From contig NZ_CP065138.1 in the NCBI RefSeq assembly GCF_015693305.1, positions 1,860,001-1,924,000 of the forward strand: a stretch of DNA of 64,000 nucleotides, written 5' to 3'. The notes beneath the pieces were generated by a model. That model did not search any database. It was not told where the DNA came from and saw only the letters and a program-made list of their open reading frames with translations. Within the stretch, counting starts at the first letter, position 1; every line of letters starts with the position of its first letter. The position numbers and the translations under genes were made by a program. The DNA comes from Sphingobium sp. Cam5-1. GTDB taxonomy: Bacteria > Pseudomonadota > Alphaproteobacteria > Sphingomonadales > Sphingomonadaceae. Below are positions 1 through 9,779 of this stretch, one piece after another.

Positions 1-65
1 GACCACGAGGGACCATCTCACAGCGCTTTCAGTGGGGGAGGCCCGGCCGATAAAGCCAAGGCTAC

Positions 66-86
66 GGTGCGCTTACGTGACTCGAA
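66..86 (-). other. tRNA-Thr 3'-end-like attachment site remnant (outer att of island A)
   Basis: Positions 71-86 match the 3' end of the tRNA-Thr gene at 58931-58946 exactly over 16 bases (GCTTACGTGACTCGAA). The flanking GGTGC also matches apart from one missing C. The orientation is the same as in the tRNA. Such a partial tRNA copy at distance is what integration by a tRNA-targeting tyrosine integrase leaves behind. It is probably the distal end of the older island. The missing base and the lack of a full tRNA show that it is a remnant and not a gene. Confidence 0.6.
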
Positions 87-475
87 TAGCGCCTTGATAT
101 GGCTGGTCTTCTCGACTTTCTCAAAAGTCAGGTTGACCGACAACCCCGCCCTTACCCCCCGACATTTTTGACGACTTCCGGCACGCGTTCGAGTCACAAT
201 TCCGTCAAAACTCAGAATCATCGACGCCCGATTCTCTGAAAACTCGTGCAAGGCAACGTCGTTTGGCAGGCACTCAATGGCATCGGCTGGCCGTTTGCGG
301 AATGGCCGGGTAAGATAGTAGAACGAGGCAAGCTGCCACTCTCCCTCATTTTGCCAGCGCCAGCCGGTCGCCCCACACGTCTCGACTGCGATTCAGCGGG
401 AGGAGAAGTTCGCCTAAGTCCAGCGAAATACCCAAGGGCAATAAACTTTCCCAGAGCTGATGAAATATCGCCAAC

Positions 476-498
476 CCTATGCAAATACTATGAAGATC
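476..498 (+). repeat. 23-bp direct repeat upstream of the kdp operon (copy 1)
   Basis: This stretch (core TGCAAATACTATGA) recurs at 8595-8617 with a single mismatch. Copy 1 lies 173 bases before the first kdp-operon start. Copy 2 lies 69 bases before the small membrane gene that follows kdpE. Both are upstream of a start in the same orientation. A shared operator, for example for KdpE, is the simplest reading, but I infer this only from placement. Confidence 0.55.
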
Positions 499-670
499 GC
501 CGCCTCTCGATCTCGATAAGCAATGGTCATCGGCAATATCTGAAATCCCTCACGAATCGCTGCCGATATCAGCGCGGCGCGTCTTTGGGGAAATCGGCAT
601 GACCAGGATTATAGCCATCTTATCCCTTCTGCGCTCGGCGCTGGCACCAGCTTGGTAGAAGGAAGAGACG

Positions 671-754
671 ATGCAAGATCTGCTTTGGATCGGCGCGTTA
701 CTCGGGTTGCTGGCGGCAACGCTCGCCTATGCCCGATTGTGCGACCATGCGTGA
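671..754 (+). CDS. Small 27-residue membrane peptide at the head of the kdp operon
   Basis: This ATG frame follows a GGAAGAGA ribosome binding site directly and encodes 27 residues. The middle is strongly hydrophobic (LLWIGALLGLLAATLAYA), enough for one membrane helix, and the tail is short and polar. The stop lies 11 bases before the kdpF start, so it is almost certainly co-transcribed with kdpFABC. Its size and layout resemble KdpF, the single-helix subunit of the Kdp pump, but a better KdpF follows. It may be an extra accessory peptide of the pump or a leader peptide. I do not know a named family for it. Confidence 0.6.
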   Translation: MQDLLWIGALLGLLAATLAYARLCDHA

Positions 755-765
755 GGGAGACGGCG

Positions 766-855
766 ATGACGCTTGACCTCTCGCTGGCCGCGCTCACCGC
801 GATCGGCCTTCTTCTCTATCTCGTGGCGGTGCTCATCCGCCCCGAACGCTTCTGA
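766..855 (+). CDS. kdpF: KdpF, small stabilising subunit of the Kdp potassium ATPase
   Basis: This encodes 29 residues with a single membrane helix (LAALTAIGLLLYLVAVLIRP), ending in the usual short basic tail RPERF. KdpF is a one-helix peptide that stabilises the KdpABC complex in the inner membrane. The length and the position immediately before kdpA fit the family. A GGGAGA ribosome binding site precedes the ATG. The kdpA start lies 15 bases after the stop. Confidence 0.85.
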   Translation: MTLDLSLAALTAIGLLLYLVAVLIRPERF

Positions 856-870
856 CGGGGAGCTTGGACC

Positions 871-2574
871 ATGACCATCCAGGGCTGGATGCTGATAGTC
901 GCTTTCATCGGCATATTGGTGGCGCTGACCGAGCCGGTCGGCCTGTGGCTGTTCGCGCTCTACGAGGGGCGCCGCACACCGCTTCATGCCGTGCTTGGAC
1001 CAATTGAAAAAGGCTTTTACAAACTGTCCGGCATCGACCCGGCTGTGGAGCAGGGGTGGCGCCGATATGCGGTCCATATGCTGCTGTTCAATTTCGTCGG
1101 GCTTATCTTCACCTATGCCGTGCTACGACTCCAGGGTCTGCTGCCGCTCAATGATATGGGCTATGCCGGAATCGGCCCGGACGGCGCATTCAACACCGCG
1201 ATCAGCTTCACGACCAATACCAACTGGCAATGGTATTCGGGCGAGGCGGCGATGTCGAACCTGTCGCAAATGCTGGCGCTGACGCTGCATAATTTCCTGT
1301 CGGCGGCCACTGGCATCTCGCTCGCCTTTGCCTTCTTCCGCGGCTTTGCCCGGCGGGAGGCAGCCAGTATCGGTAATTTCTGGGCGGACGTAACGCGCAT
1401 CACCCTCTATCTGCTGCTGCCTATCTCCATCGTCTATGGCGTCTTTCTTATTGCCTCTGGCGTGCCGCAGACGCTGGCCGCCTCGGTAGATGTGACAACA
1501 TTGGAGGGTGCAAAGCAGGTGCTAGCGCTCGGCCCGGTTGCTTCTCAGGAAGCGATAAAGATGCTGGGCACCAACGGCGGGGGCTTCTTCAACGCCAACT
1601 CTGCGCATCCGTTCGAGAACCCGGGCGCGCTTACCAATTTTGTTCAGATGCTCTCCATCTTCGTGATCGGCTTCGGCCTTACCTGGTGCTTCGGCAAGGC
1701 CGTTGGCAACACCCGGCAAGGCTGGGCGATATTGTCGGCCATGACGTTTTTGTTCCTCCTGGGCGTGGCCGTCACTTACTGGCAGGAGGCGGCGGGCAAT
1801 CCCGTTCTTCACAACCTTGGTGTTGTCGGCGGCAATATGGAGGGCAAGGAAGTCCGGTTCGGCATCGCCGCCTCCGCCCTTTTCGCGGTGGTCACGACAG
1901 CGGCGAGCTGCGGCGCGGTCAACGCCATGCATGACAGCTTTACAGCGCTCGGCGGCATGATCCCATTGTTCAACATGCAGTTGGGAGAAGTCGTTATCGG
2001 CGGCGTCGGCGCGGGTATATATGGGTTTCTGCTATTTGCCATCCTTGCCGTGTTCGTTGCTGGGCTGATGGTCGGCAGGACACCGGAATATGTCGGCAAG
2101 AAGATCGAGGCGCGGGAAGTGAAGCTGGCGGTGCTCGCGATTGCTATTCTGCCGCTCTGCATACTTGGGCTGACCGCGCTGAGCGCCGTTCTGCCCGCCG
2201 GGCTTGCCGGGCCGCTCAACAAGGGGCCGCACGGCTTTTCGGAAATCCTCTACGCCTACACCTCCGCCACCGGCAATAACGGCTCTGCCTTCGCTGGGCT
2301 GACGGCCGGCACGCCCTTTTACAACGGCCTGCTTGGGATCGCGATGTGGCTGGGGCGCTTCTTCGTGATCGTACCGACGCTGGCGATCGCGGGCAGCCTG
2401 GCTGCCAAGAAATACACGCCGGAAAGCGCGGGTTCCTTCCCCACGACGGGCGGCCTGTGGGTCGGGCTGCTGGTCGGCATCGTCCTGATCGTGGGCGGTC
2501 TCACTTTCCTGCCGAGCCTCGCGCTCGGACCCGTCGCCGATCATCTCGCGATGATCAGTGGACAACGTTTCTAA
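871..2574 (+). CDS. kdpA: KdpA, potassium-translocating subunit of the high-affinity K+ ATPase
   Basis: The 567-residue polytopic membrane protein is the normal size for KdpA (about 560). KdpA holds the potassium selectivity filter and belongs to the superfamily of K+ transporters. The filter segments are visible: [11 protein letters not shown] near residue 115, [19 protein letters not shown] near 232, and a later [12 protein letters not shown] loop. Ten or so hydrophobic helices are spread along the chain. It starts 15 bases after kdpF and is followed at 12 bases by kdpB, so it is part of one operon. No frameshift or missing key segment is seen. Confidence 0.97.
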   Translation: MTIQGWMLIVAFIGILVALTEPVGLWLFALYEGRRTPLHAVLGPIEKGFYKLSGIDPAVEQGWRRYAVHMLLFNFVGLIFTYAVLRLQGLLPLNDMGYAGIGPDGAFNTAISFTTNTNWQWYSGEAAMSNLSQMLALTLHNFLSAATGISLAFAFFRGFARREAASIGNFWADVTRITLYLLLPISIVYGVFLIASGVPQTLAASVDVTTLEGAKQVLALGPVASQEAIKMLGTNGGGFFNANSAHPFENPGALTNFVQMLSIFVIGFGLTWCFGKAVGNTRQGWAILSAMTFLFLLGVAVTYWQEAAGNPVLHNLGVVGGNMEGKEVRFGIAASALFAVVTTAASCGAVNAMHDSFTALGGMIPLFNMQLGEVVIGGVGAGIYGFLLFAILAVFVAGLMVGRTPEYVGKKIEAREVKLAVLAIAILPLCILGLTALSAVLPAGLAGPLNKGPHGFSEILYAYTSATGNNGSAFAGLTAGTPFYNGLLGIAMWLGRFFVIVPTLAIAGSLAAKKYTPESAGSFPTTGGLWVGLLVGIVLIVGGLTFLPSLALGPVADHLAMISGQRF

Positions 2575-2586
2575 AGGGAGCGCTCG

Positions 2587-4617
2587 ATGGCACGCCCAAC
2601 CAGCAAATCCATGTTCACGGCGGAACTGATCGTGCCTGCGATCCGTGACGCATTCTTCAAACTCCATCCCAGGCAACTGATCCACAACCCGGTGATGTTC
2701 GTCACCGCCTGCGTTGCATTGCTGCTGACGATCCTGCTCGTCATCGGCAGCGACGCGCTGGCAATCGGCTTCAAGCTGCAACTGGCCGTCTGGCTTTGGC
2801 TGACCGTGCTGTTCGGCACCTTCGCCGAGGCGCTGGCCGAAGGGCGTGGCAAGGCGCAGGCCGCTTCGCTGCGTGCCACAAAGGCGGAACTGGTCGCAAA
2901 GCGGATTAAGAATGGCCGCATCGAGGAACTGCCCGCCAGCCAGTTGCGCGCGGGCGACATCGTGCTCGTCACCACCGGTGACCTGATCCCGGCCGACGGC
3001 GAAGTGATCGAGGGCGTAGCATCCGTCAACGAATCCGCCATCACGGGCGAGTCCGCGCCGGTGATCCGCGAGGCGGGCGGCGACCGTTCGGCCGTGACCG
3101 CTGGCACCCGCGTCATCTCCGACGAGATCGGGGTCAGGGTCACGGTCGATCCGGGCCAAGGCTTTCTCGACCGGATGATTGCGCTGGTCGAGGGCGCGGA
3201 GCGGCAGAAAACGCCCAATGAGATCGCCCTCACTATCCTGCTCGTCGGCCTTACGATCATCTTCCTGATCGCGGTTGGAACGATCCCCGGCTTTGCCAGC
3301 TATGCTGGCGGCACGATCCCCGTCGCGATCCTCGCCGCGCTGCTCATCACGCTGATTCCGACGACCATCGCAGCCCTGCTGTCCGCCATCGGTATAGCGG
3401 GCATGGACAGGCTGGTGCGCTTCAACGTGCTGGCCAAGTCGGGCCGGGCGGTCGAGGCGGCGGGCGACATCGACGTGCTGCTGCTCGACAAGACCGGCAC
3501 CATCACCATTGGCGACCGGCAGGCGTCCGAATTCCGAACTGTGGACGGCACACAGCCGGGCCAGCTCGCTGAGGCCGCGTTGCTCGCCAGCCTGGCCGAC
3601 GAGACGCCGGAGGGCCGCTCCATCGTCGTGCTGGCGCGAGAGAAATTCGGCGTGAGGAGGGCGGACCTGCCCGCCGATGCAACGGTCATCCCCTTCACCG
3701 CTCAAACCCGTATATCGGGCGTAAAAGCCGGCGGAACGCTGATTCAGAAGGGCGCGGTGGACTCGATCCTGAAGGCCAATCCGGGCCTCGACGAAACCGC
3801 CGCCGCGACCGAGTTGCGCCGCATCACCGACGAGATTGCCCGCGCGGGCATGACCCCGCTGGCGGTTGCGCAGGACGGCCGGCTGCTGGGCGCGATCGCG
3901 CTCAAGGACATCGTCAAGGCGGGGATAAGGGAACGGTTCGCCGAACTGCGTCGCATGGGGATCCGCACCGTCATGATCACCGGCGACAATCCCCTGACTG
4001 CCGCCGCAATAGCCGCCGAGGCAGGCGTGGACGATTTCCTCGCGCAGGCGACGCCGGAAGACAAGCTGGACCTCATCCGCCGGGAGCAGCAGGGTGGCAA
4101 GCTGGTCGCCATGTGCGGCGACGGAACCAACGATGCGCCCGCGCTCGCGCAGGCCGACGTTGGCGTTGCCATGAACACCGGGACGCAGGCCGCACGCGAG
4201 GCAGGCAATATGGTCGATCTCGACAGCGACCCGACCAAGCTGATCGAGGTGGTCGGGCTCGGCAAGCAGATGCTGATGACCCGCGGCGCGCTTACCACAT
4301 TTTCGGTCGCCAATGACGTCGCCAAATATTTCGCGATTATCCCGGCCATGTTCGTGGCGCTCTATCCGGGCCTCGGCGTTCTCAACGTCATGGGCCTCGC
4401 CACGCCGGAAAGCGCGATCCTCTCCGCTATCATCTTTAACGCGCTCATCATTCCGCTGCTGGTTCCGCTGGCGCTGAGGGGCGTGACCTACAAACCGATG
4501 GGGGCAGGCCCGCTGCTGGCGCGCAACCTCGCCATCTATGGCCTTGGCGGTCTGGCAGCGCCGTTCGTCGGCATCAAGATCATCGACATGGTCGTCGGCG
4601 GTCTCGGTCTCGCATAA
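2587..4617 (+). CDS. kdpB: KdpB, P-type ATPase subunit of the Kdp potassium pump
   Basis: This 676-residue P-type ATPase hydrolyses ATP to drive K+ uptake through KdpA. The signature motifs are present in order: the actuator TGES loop near residue 155, the phosphorylation site DKTGT with its aspartate near 302, and the hinge [16 protein letters not shown] near 510. Membrane helices lie at both ends. The length matches the family (about 680). A GGGAGCG ribosome binding site sits before the ATG, which follows kdpA closely. Confidence 0.97.
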   Translation: MARPTSKSMFTAELIVPAIRDAFFKLHPRQLIHNPVMFVTACVALLLTILLVIGSDALAIGFKLQLAVWLWLTVLFGTFAEALAEGRGKAQAASLRATKAELVAKRIKNGRIEELPASQLRAGDIVLVTTGDLIPADGEVIEGVASVNESAITGESAPVIREAGGDRSAVTAGTRVISDEIGVRVTVDPGQGFLDRMIALVEGAERQKTPNEIALTILLVGLTIIFLIAVGTIPGFASYAGGTIPVAILAALLITLIPTTIAALLSAIGIAGMDRLVRFNVLAKSGRAVEAAGDIDVLLLDKTGTITIGDRQASEFRTVDGTQPGQLAEAALLASLADETPEGRSIVVLAREKFGVRRADLPADATVIPFTAQTRISGVKAGGTLIQKGAVDSILKANPGLDETAAATELRRITDEIARAGMTPLAVAQDGRLLGAIALKDIVKAGIRERFAELRRMGIRTVMITGDNPLTAAAIAAEAGVDDFLAQATPEDKLDLIRREQQGGKLVAMCGDGTNDAPALAQADVGVAMNTGTQAAREAGNMVDLDSDPTKLIEVVGLGKQMLMTRGALTTFSVANDVAKYFAIIPAMFVALYPGLGVLNVMGLATPESAILSAIIFNALIIPLLVPLALRGVTYKPMGAGPLLARNLAIYGLGGLAAPFVGIKIIDMVVGGLGLA

Positions 4618-4628
4618 AGGAACTTCTC

Positions 4629-5219
4629 ATGGGCAAGGACTTCCTCTCTTCGCTGCGGCCTGCGATCGTCATGACGATCCTGTTCGCCTTGCTGCTCGGA
4701 ATCGCCTATCCTCTGGTGATGACCGGGATCGGACAGGCCATTTTCCCCAGCGCAGCCAATGGCAGCCTGATCCGCGACGACGGCGACCGGGTGATCGGCT
4801 CAACCGTCATCGGGCAGGCCTTCACCTCCGACCGCTATTTTCAGACGCGGCCATCGGCGGCGGGCAAAGGATATGACGGCCGCGCTTCGGGTGGCTCCAA
4901 TTTCGGTCCGGCGGCGCAGGCGTTGGCCGATCGCGTAAAGACCGATACTGAGAAGCGCCGCGCGGAGGGCGTATCCGGCCCGATCCCGGCCGATCTGGTC
5001 ACGGCAAGCGGTTCGGGCCTCGATCCCGATCTCTCGCCTTCTTCCGCAATGGCGCAGGTGCCCCGCGTAGCGCAGGTGCGCGGGCTTGAAGAAAATCGGG
5101 TGCGCGATCTCGTTCGCCGCAACATTGAACAGCCTTTGCTGGGATTTCTGGGTGAGGATCATGTGAACGTCCTCGCGCTCAACCGACAGCTTGATCAACT
5201 CTCCGGCAGGGCGCGTTGA
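4629..5219 (+). CDS. kdpC: KdpC, assembly and chaperone-like subunit of the Kdp ATPase
   Basis: This encodes 196 residues with one N-terminal membrane helix (about residues 12-35) and a periplasmic domain. The domain contains the family features SDRYFQTRPSA and the C-terminal HVNVLALNRQLD. KdpC raises ATP affinity of KdpB and holds the KdpA-KdpB complex together. It starts 11 bases after kdpB, and its stop overlaps the first codon of kdpD. Intact and of normal size. Confidence 0.95.
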   Translation: MGKDFLSSLRPAIVMTILFALLLGIAYPLVMTGIGQAIFPSAANGSLIRDDGDRVIGSTVIGQAFTSDRYFQTRPSAAGKGYDGRASGGSNFGPAAQALADRVKTDTEKRRAEGVSGPIPADLVTASGSGLDPDLSPSSAMAQVPRVAQVRGLEENRVRDLVRRNIEQPLLGFLGEDHVNVLALNRQLDQLSGRAR

Positions 5220-7882
5220 ACGAACGGGAACGGCCCGCACCCGAAGCCTTTCTGCGCGCGGCGGAACAGGAGGGCCGCGGCAGGCTCAAGATATTTCTGG
5301 GGGCCGCCCCCGGCGTTGGCAAGACATATGAAATGCTGGTGCAGGGGGCTGCACGACAGAAGGCAGGGATCGATGTCGTCGTTGGCATTGTGGAAACACA
5401 CGGCCGCTCCGAAACGCAAGCGCTGACTCACGCGCTGGAAGTACTGCCGCGCCGGTCCATCGACTATCAGGGCCATGTCCTGACCGAGATGGACATCGAC
5501 GCCCTGCTGGAGCGGCGCCCCGCGCTGGCGCTGGTCGATGAGTTAGCCCACACCAACGCTCCGGAAAGCCGCCATCCCAAACGCTGGCAGGATGTGGAGG
5601 AGCTGCTCGACGCGGGGATCGACGTCTATTCGACGCTCAACATCCAGCATCTGGAGAGCCTGAACGACGTCGTCGCCTCCTTCACCCACGTTCGGGTGCG
5701 TGAAACCGTTCCCGACAGCATCCTCGAACAGGCCGAGATCGAGGTCGTCGATATCCCGCCCGCCGAACTCATCGAACGTCTGAAGGACGGCAAGGTCTAT
5801 CTGCCGCAGGAGGCAACTCGCGCACTCGCGCACTTCTTCTCAAAAACCAATTTGTCGGCCCTGCGCGAACTGGCGCTGCGGCGCGCCGCGCAGACGGTCG
5901 ACGCGCAAATGCTGGAGGATCTGCGGGCGCAGGCCCTGGGCGGCACTTGGGCGGGGAGTGAGCGCATATTGGTGGCGGTGAGCGAACTGCCGGGCACAGA
6001 GGCGCTGGTGCGCGCTGCCAAGCGCATATCCGACGCCGCCCACGCGCCCTGGAGCGCGATCCATATCGAAACCCCCCGCGCGCAGCATTTCGGCGAGGAG
6101 GAGATGCGCCGCATCGCATCAGCGCTCAATCTTGCCTCCAGCCTTGGCGCGACGGTCGCCACGCTGCCTGCACCCACCGTGGTCGAAGGCCTCAAAAGCT
6201 ACGCCGATGAAGCGCGCGCCACCCAGCTTGTCGTCGGCAAGTCCCTGCGCTCCCGCTGGTTCGAATTCCGGCATGGATCAATCGTGGACCGGCTGGTCCG
6301 GGAAACGCCGGGCGTGGCGGTCCATGTCCTGCCGCTGGATGAAACAGGTCCCGCCAGAACCGTTGGGCCACGGCATCGCGGCCACTGGGGCAAACCCACT
6401 GGATATGTCTGGACCACATTGCTTGTCGCGGGGGTGACGGCCTTCGGGTCAGCGCTTTTTCATATTCTGGACCTAGGCAATGTCGGTTTGCTCTATCTGC
6501 TCCCGGTCATGGTCGCGGCCAGCCTCTTTGGCCTGCGAACGGGGCTCTTCGCGGGGATAGCCTCCAGCCTCGCCTATAATTTCTTCTTCCTGCCTCCCAC
6601 CGGCACGCTGACGATCAACAACCCGGAAAATATCATCTCGATCTTTGTGTTGTTGGGCGTCGCCATCGTCACCAGCCAGTTGACGGCCCGTGTGCGCGCG
6701 CAGGCCGACCTCGCCGCTTCCAGCGCGCGGACGAATGCAGCGCTCGCCGGCTATCTGCGGCAACTGACTGCGCTCGGCGATAGGGATGAGGTGGGGAAAA
6801 CCGCCTGCCAGGAAATCGGCCGCCTGCTCAATCTGCGCGTGCTGATCCTTGAGCGACACCGAACAGGGCTTATCGTACAAGCCGCAAGCGAACCGGGCGT
6901 AAACGTCGAGACGATGGAACTGGCCGCGGCGCAATGGGTGCTGGACACAGGCCAACCCGCCGGGAGGGGAACGGGCAGCCTGACGGCATCGGACTGGCAG
7001 TTCCAGCCGCTCCGCGCAGGCGAGCGCGTTCTGGCGGTCATGGGCTTCGCACGCGATGACGGCAGGGACCCGATCCGATCGGATCAGCTTCCGCTGCTCA
7101 CCAGCCTTCTGGATCAAACCTCGCTCGCACTGGAGCGGCTGCGCCTCGAAAGCGAAATGCGCGATCTCGACAAGGTGCGCGAACGCGACCGGCTGCGCGC
7201 CGCGCTGCTGTCGTCCGTCAGCCATGACCTGCGCACACCTCTGACGGCTGTTCTTGGCGCGGCGGCGGAACTACGCAAGCGCAGTCACGACCCCCTGCTG
7301 GACACGATCGAAAGCGAGGCGTTGCGCCTCAACCGCTTTGTCGCCAATCTGCTCGACATGGCGCGGGTGGAGGCGGGGGCGCTCCGCCTGCATATCGAAC
7401 CGGTCGATCTGACCGATGCTGTGAGCAGGGCCGTCCATGACACGCGCCGATCGCTTGAAGGGCATCCGATCCAGCTCGACGTTCCACCCGACCTGCCTCT
7501 CGTTAATGTCGATGCACAGCTTTTCCATCACTGCCTGCTCAACCTGCTGGACAATGCCGGCCGCTATGGCGATCCGGGAACCCCGATCACGATCCGCGCC
7601 GAACGGACTTATGGCGAACTCGTCCTGTCGGTGGTGGACGAGGGGGCTGGGCTTCCCGCAGGGCAGGAGAAGGAGGTTTTCGACACCTTCAAGCGATTGG
7701 AGGGATCCGATCGGTTGATCAGCGGCACTGGACTTGGTCTCGCCATCGTGAAGGGCTTCGCCGAAGCCATGGGCATAAGCGTTGATGCCGGTAACCGTAC
7801 CGATGGCAGCGGCGCCCGGTTCAGCCTGCATTTCCCCGACCATCTCCTCACCCGCACCACCGAGCAGGATCAGCATATATGA
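5216..7882 (+). CDS. kdpD: KdpD, membrane sensor histidine kinase for kdp control
   Basis: The 888-residue sensor has the full KdpD layout. It has an N-terminal KdpD domain with Walker A GAAPGVGKTYE near residue 30, a universal-stress-like domain, and four closely spaced membrane helices near 400-490. A GAF-like region, a phosphoacceptor helix with SVSHDLRTPLTA near 670, and an ATPase domain (NLLDNAGRYG, GTGLGLAI) follow. KdpD phosphorylates KdpE under potassium limitation. The most likely start is TTG at 5216, overlapping the kdpC stop, which implies translational coupling. The gene is co-directional with kdpFABC and is followed by kdpE. Confidence 0.95.
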   Translation: MNERERPAPEAFLRAAEQEGRGRLKIFLGAAPGVGKTYEMLVQGAARQKAGIDVVVGIVETHGRSETQALTHALEVLPRRSIDYQGHVLTEMDIDALLERRPALALVDELAHTNAPESRHPKRWQDVEELLDAGIDVYSTLNIQHLESLNDVVASFTHVRVRETVPDSILEQAEIEVVDIPPAELIERLKDGKVYLPQEATRALAHFFSKTNLSALRELALRRAAQTVDAQMLEDLRAQALGGTWAGSERILVAVSELPGTEALVRAAKRISDAAHAPWSAIHIETPRAQHFGEEEMRRIASALNLASSLGATVATLPAPTVVEGLKSYADEARATQLVVGKSLRSRWFEFRHGSIVDRLVRETPGVAVHVLPLDETGPARTVGPRHRGHWGKPTGYVWTTLLVAGVTAFGSALFHILDLGNVGLLYLLPVMVAASLFGLRTGLFAGIASSLAYNFFFLPPTGTLTINNPENIISIFVLLGVAIVTSQLTARVRAQADLAASSARTNAALAGYLRQLTALGDRDEVGKTACQEIGRLLNLRVLILERHRTGLIVQAASEPGVNVETMELAAAQWVLDTGQPAGRGTGSLTASDWQFQPLRAGERVLAVMGFARDDGRDPIRSDQLPLLTSLLDQTSLALERLRLESEMRDLDKVRERDRLRAALLSSVSHDLRTPLTAVLGAAAELRKRSHDPLLDTIESEALRLNRFVANLLDMARVEAGALRLHIEPVDLTDAVSRAVHDTRRSLEGHPIQLDVPPDLPLVNVDAQLFHHCLLNLLDNAGRYGDPGTPITIRAERTYGELVLSVVDEGAGLPAGQEKEVFDTFKRLEGSDRLISGTGLGLAIVKGFAEAMGISVDAGNRTDGSGARFSLHFPDHLLTRTTEQDQHI

Positions 7883-8565
7883 GCACCCAGCGGATTCTCG
7901 TCGTCGATGATGAAGTGCATATCCGCCGCCTGTTGCAGGGCACGCTGAAGCGAGCCGGCTATGACGTGGTTGAGGCAGTCAACGCGACAGAAGCTTTGGA
8001 GGAGGCCCGCCGGGCAAAACCCGATGCCATCCTCCTGGATCTTGGCCTGCCGGACCGCGATGGTCTGGAGATCATCCAGTTACTCAAGGCGGCGCTGGCC
8101 GCGCCGATCATCGTCGTTTCTGCTCGCGAAGCGACCGAGCAGAAGGTCGCCGCACTCGATTTGGGCGCGCATGACTATGTCACCAAACCGTTTGACAGCG
8201 AGGAAGTTCTCGCCCGCCTTCGCGCCTCGCTGCGGGAACGCGTGGCGGCTCAGGGCGCCGCACCCGTTGTCCATTCCGGTGCTGTGCAAATTGACCTCGC
8301 CAATCGACTTATCTTGCGCGATGGCGAGGAAGTGCATCTGACCCGCAAGGAGTTCGACGTCCTCACCCAAATGGCGCTCCACCCCGGACGTGTCGTGACC
8401 CATCAGCGGATACTCGAAGCCGCGTGGCCGCACGATCATGACCGCCGGATCGACTATTTGCGGATCGTCGTGCGCAATCTGAGGCAGAAGCTGGAGGCAG
8501 ACCCGGCACAGCCGTCGATGATCGTCAATGAACTCGGCATTGGATACCGGCTGATGGCGGATTAG
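7879..8565 (+). CDS. kdpE: KdpE, response regulator for the kdp operon
   Basis: This 228-residue OmpR-type regulator has a receiver domain with phosphoacceptor aspartate in ILLDLGLPD (near residue 54) and the conserved lysine in VTKPF. A C-terminal winged helix follows (TRKEFDVLTQMALHPGRVVTHQRIL, split by family features). It is activated by KdpD and binds upstream of kdp genes. The ATG overlaps the kdpD stop (ATGA), so the two are translationally coupled. The 23-bp repeat 30 bases downstream and its twin upstream of the operon are candidate binding sites. Confidence 0.95.
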   Translation: MSTQRILVVDDEVHIRRLLQGTLKRAGYDVVEAVNATEALEEARRAKPDAILLDLGLPDRDGLEIIQLLKAALAAPIIVVSAREATEQKVAALDLGAHDYVTKPFDSEEVLARLRASLRERVAAQGAAPVVHSGAVQIDLANRLILRDGEEVHLTRKEFDVLTQMALHPGRVVTHQRILEAAWPHDHDRRIDYLRIVVRNLRQKLEADPAQPSMIVNELGIGYRLMAD

Positions 8566-8594
8566 CTGCGGGTCGCATCGCCGCGTCGGCAAAG

Positions 8595-8617
8595 CCTATG
8601 CAAATACTATGATGATC
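8595..8617 (+). repeat. 23-bp direct repeat after kdpE (copy 2)
   Basis: This matches 476-498 in 22 of 23 bases. It lies between kdpE and the small membrane gene at 8686, in promoter position for that gene. With copy 1 upstream of kdp it brackets the whole operon. It could be a shared operator or a relic of the insertion of the kdp segment. Confidence 0.55.
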
Positions 8618-8685
8618 TGAACTTCAGCCGCTCGAAAGCATATACGCCGCTCCGTAAATCCCATGACGCCACGATGGAGGGCGGC

Positions 8686-9042
8686 ATGACGGTAAGGAAG
8701 AAGAGCTTAAAGCAAAATCTGTGCCTCAGGCTGGCCGGGCTTTTGCTTATTGTCGTCGGCGGGCTGGGACTGAAGCTGCTATTTCGGGTGGTGAATCTTC
8801 CGCCCGCGCATGAGGCGACTATCACAGAAATGGTCGTTGCGGCTGCAAGTTTCCTCAGCGTCACAAGCGGCGCCATGCTGTTTGTTCTCGGCACGCACAT
8901 ATCCGACCCGGTCACGTTGTCGGATCGTTGGGCAACACTGCCGAACAGACATATGGCTGTTGAGCAGCGCCACATCGCACCCACGCCGTCATCGCGCCAT
9001 CTTGATGACGACGCTGAAGCGCAGCATCGCTCTGACACTTGA
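8686..9042 (+). CDS. Small two-helix membrane protein of unknown function
   Basis: The product is 118 residues. A basic N-terminus (MTVRKKSLKQ) is followed by a hydrophobic helix (LAGLLLIVVGGLGLKLLF), a second hydrophobic stretch near residues 45-65 (VVAAASFLSVTSGAMLFVLG) and a polar histidine-rich tail. I chose this ATG over one 12 bases upstream because GGAGGG lies 5-6 bases before it. It carries the kdp-type 23-bp repeat in its promoter region, so it may be co-regulated with potassium uptake. I do not recognise a family. Confidence 0.6.
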   Translation: MTVRKKSLKQNLCLRLAGLLLIVVGGLGLKLLFRVVNLPPAHEATITEMVVAAASFLSVTSGAMLFVLGTHISDPVTLSDRWATLPNRHMAVEQRHIAPTPSSRHLDDDAEAQHRSDT

Positions 9043-9099
9043 AGCGAACGGCGGGTTCGGAGCTCATAATCCTGCCGCGGCTACGACCAAAATTGGCGC

Positions 9100-9294
9100 T
9101 TAGCTGCCTTGCTGCATGCTGCGGAGGAAGGTCTCAAGCGATGCGACCGGTATGAGCGTCATACTGCCCACCTTGATGGTTTCGATCTCGCCCTCAGCAA
9201 TGAGCAGGTAGAGCTTGGACCTGCCGATTCCGGTCATGCGACAGGCATCCTTAATGCGGACCGTGATCGGCGCGGGGCATGGCTCGATGCTCAT
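9100..9294 (-). CDS. Small helix-turn-helix DNA-binding protein (AlpA/excisionase type)
   Basis: The 64-residue protein reads as a MerR-like winged helix of the HTH_17 kind: VRIKDACRMTGIGRSKLYLL, then IETIKVGSMTLIPVASLETFL. Such proteins act as excisionases or plasmid regulators. It sits directly beyond a broken CopG gene and a broken relaxase, an arrangement typical of plasmid maintenance and mobilisation regions. It appears intact and may be the last working gene of this remnant. Confidence 0.7.
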   Translation of the reverse strand: MSIEPCPAPITVRIKDACRMTGIGRSKLYLLIAEGEIETIKVGSMTLIPVASLETFLRSMQQGS

Positions 9295-9327
9295 GGCTGT
9301 TCCTCCGGCTTCGCAAGGGCAGTCACC

Positions 9328-9700
9328 TCACCACTGTCGCACCAGGCGCTGCTCGACCAGCTTCATGAAGCTGACATAGCGCGCCCTTCCCAGGCGGGCG
9401 GTGTCGCTGTCGAAGGGCGGCTGGTCTGCCACCAGCGTCAGCTGGTGCCGGATGAACAGACCCAGCATTTCGGTCAGCGCATCGACCTTGCGCTCGAGCC
9501 GCTCGGCCGTCCGGTTCTGCCGGTCAAGCCGGCCCTAACCGCTGGTCCAGTTCCTGCGCGCCCCTGCGCTCAAGCCAAGCATTAAGCACGTCGGTCAATA
9601 TCTGCGTCTTCGACGTGCCGGGGCTGGCGGTCAATGCATCCAGCTTAGCCGACAGGTGATCGGGAAGGTAGAATTGATGGCGGGTCTTGAACGTCTTCAT
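9328..9700 (-). pseudogene. CopG-type plasmid regulator, frameshifted
   Basis: The start (MKTFKTRHQFYLPDHLSAKL) and next 50 residues look like a ribbon-helix-helix CopG protein. The frame then closes at about 9524. The neighbouring frame carries the missing C-terminal part (RLERKVDALTEMLGLF, RLGRARYVSFMKLVEQRL) up to a stop at 9328. A single-base shift near 9530 explains both halves. It lies between a relaxase remnant and a small helix-turn-helix gene, as in plasmid mobilisation loci. Confidence 0.7.
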
Positions 9701-9779
9701 GGCCCGCAACATCCGCCAAGTCGCCACGGGGCGACAGTGTCTCCATGGTGCCGTGAGGTGCCCGTCGGAGGGCGGCCGG

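Larger units (their letters stand above)
1..670. other. Region without a confident gene; left island end and kdp upstream region
   Basis: I see no convincing protein gene here. The open frames on both strands lack recognisable domains and good ribosome binding sites. The stretch contains a tRNA-Thr 3'-end-like sequence (66-86), a C-rich TTACCCCCC run (152-160) that may be an integrase arm site, and one copy of a 23-bp repeat (476-498) that recurs after kdpE. The kdp promoter should lie between about 500 and 670, but I cannot place its hexamers with confidence. Confidence 0.5.

Noticed and set aside
246..602. 118-codon plus-strand frame before kdp
   Set aside because: No domain, no good ribosome binding site, and it overlaps the 23-bp repeat that looks regulatory.
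2032..3705. 557-codon open frame on the minus strand opposite kdpA and kdpB
   Set aside because: Antisense shadow of GC-rich genes. The product is low-complexity, without domains, and the plus-strand genes are certain.
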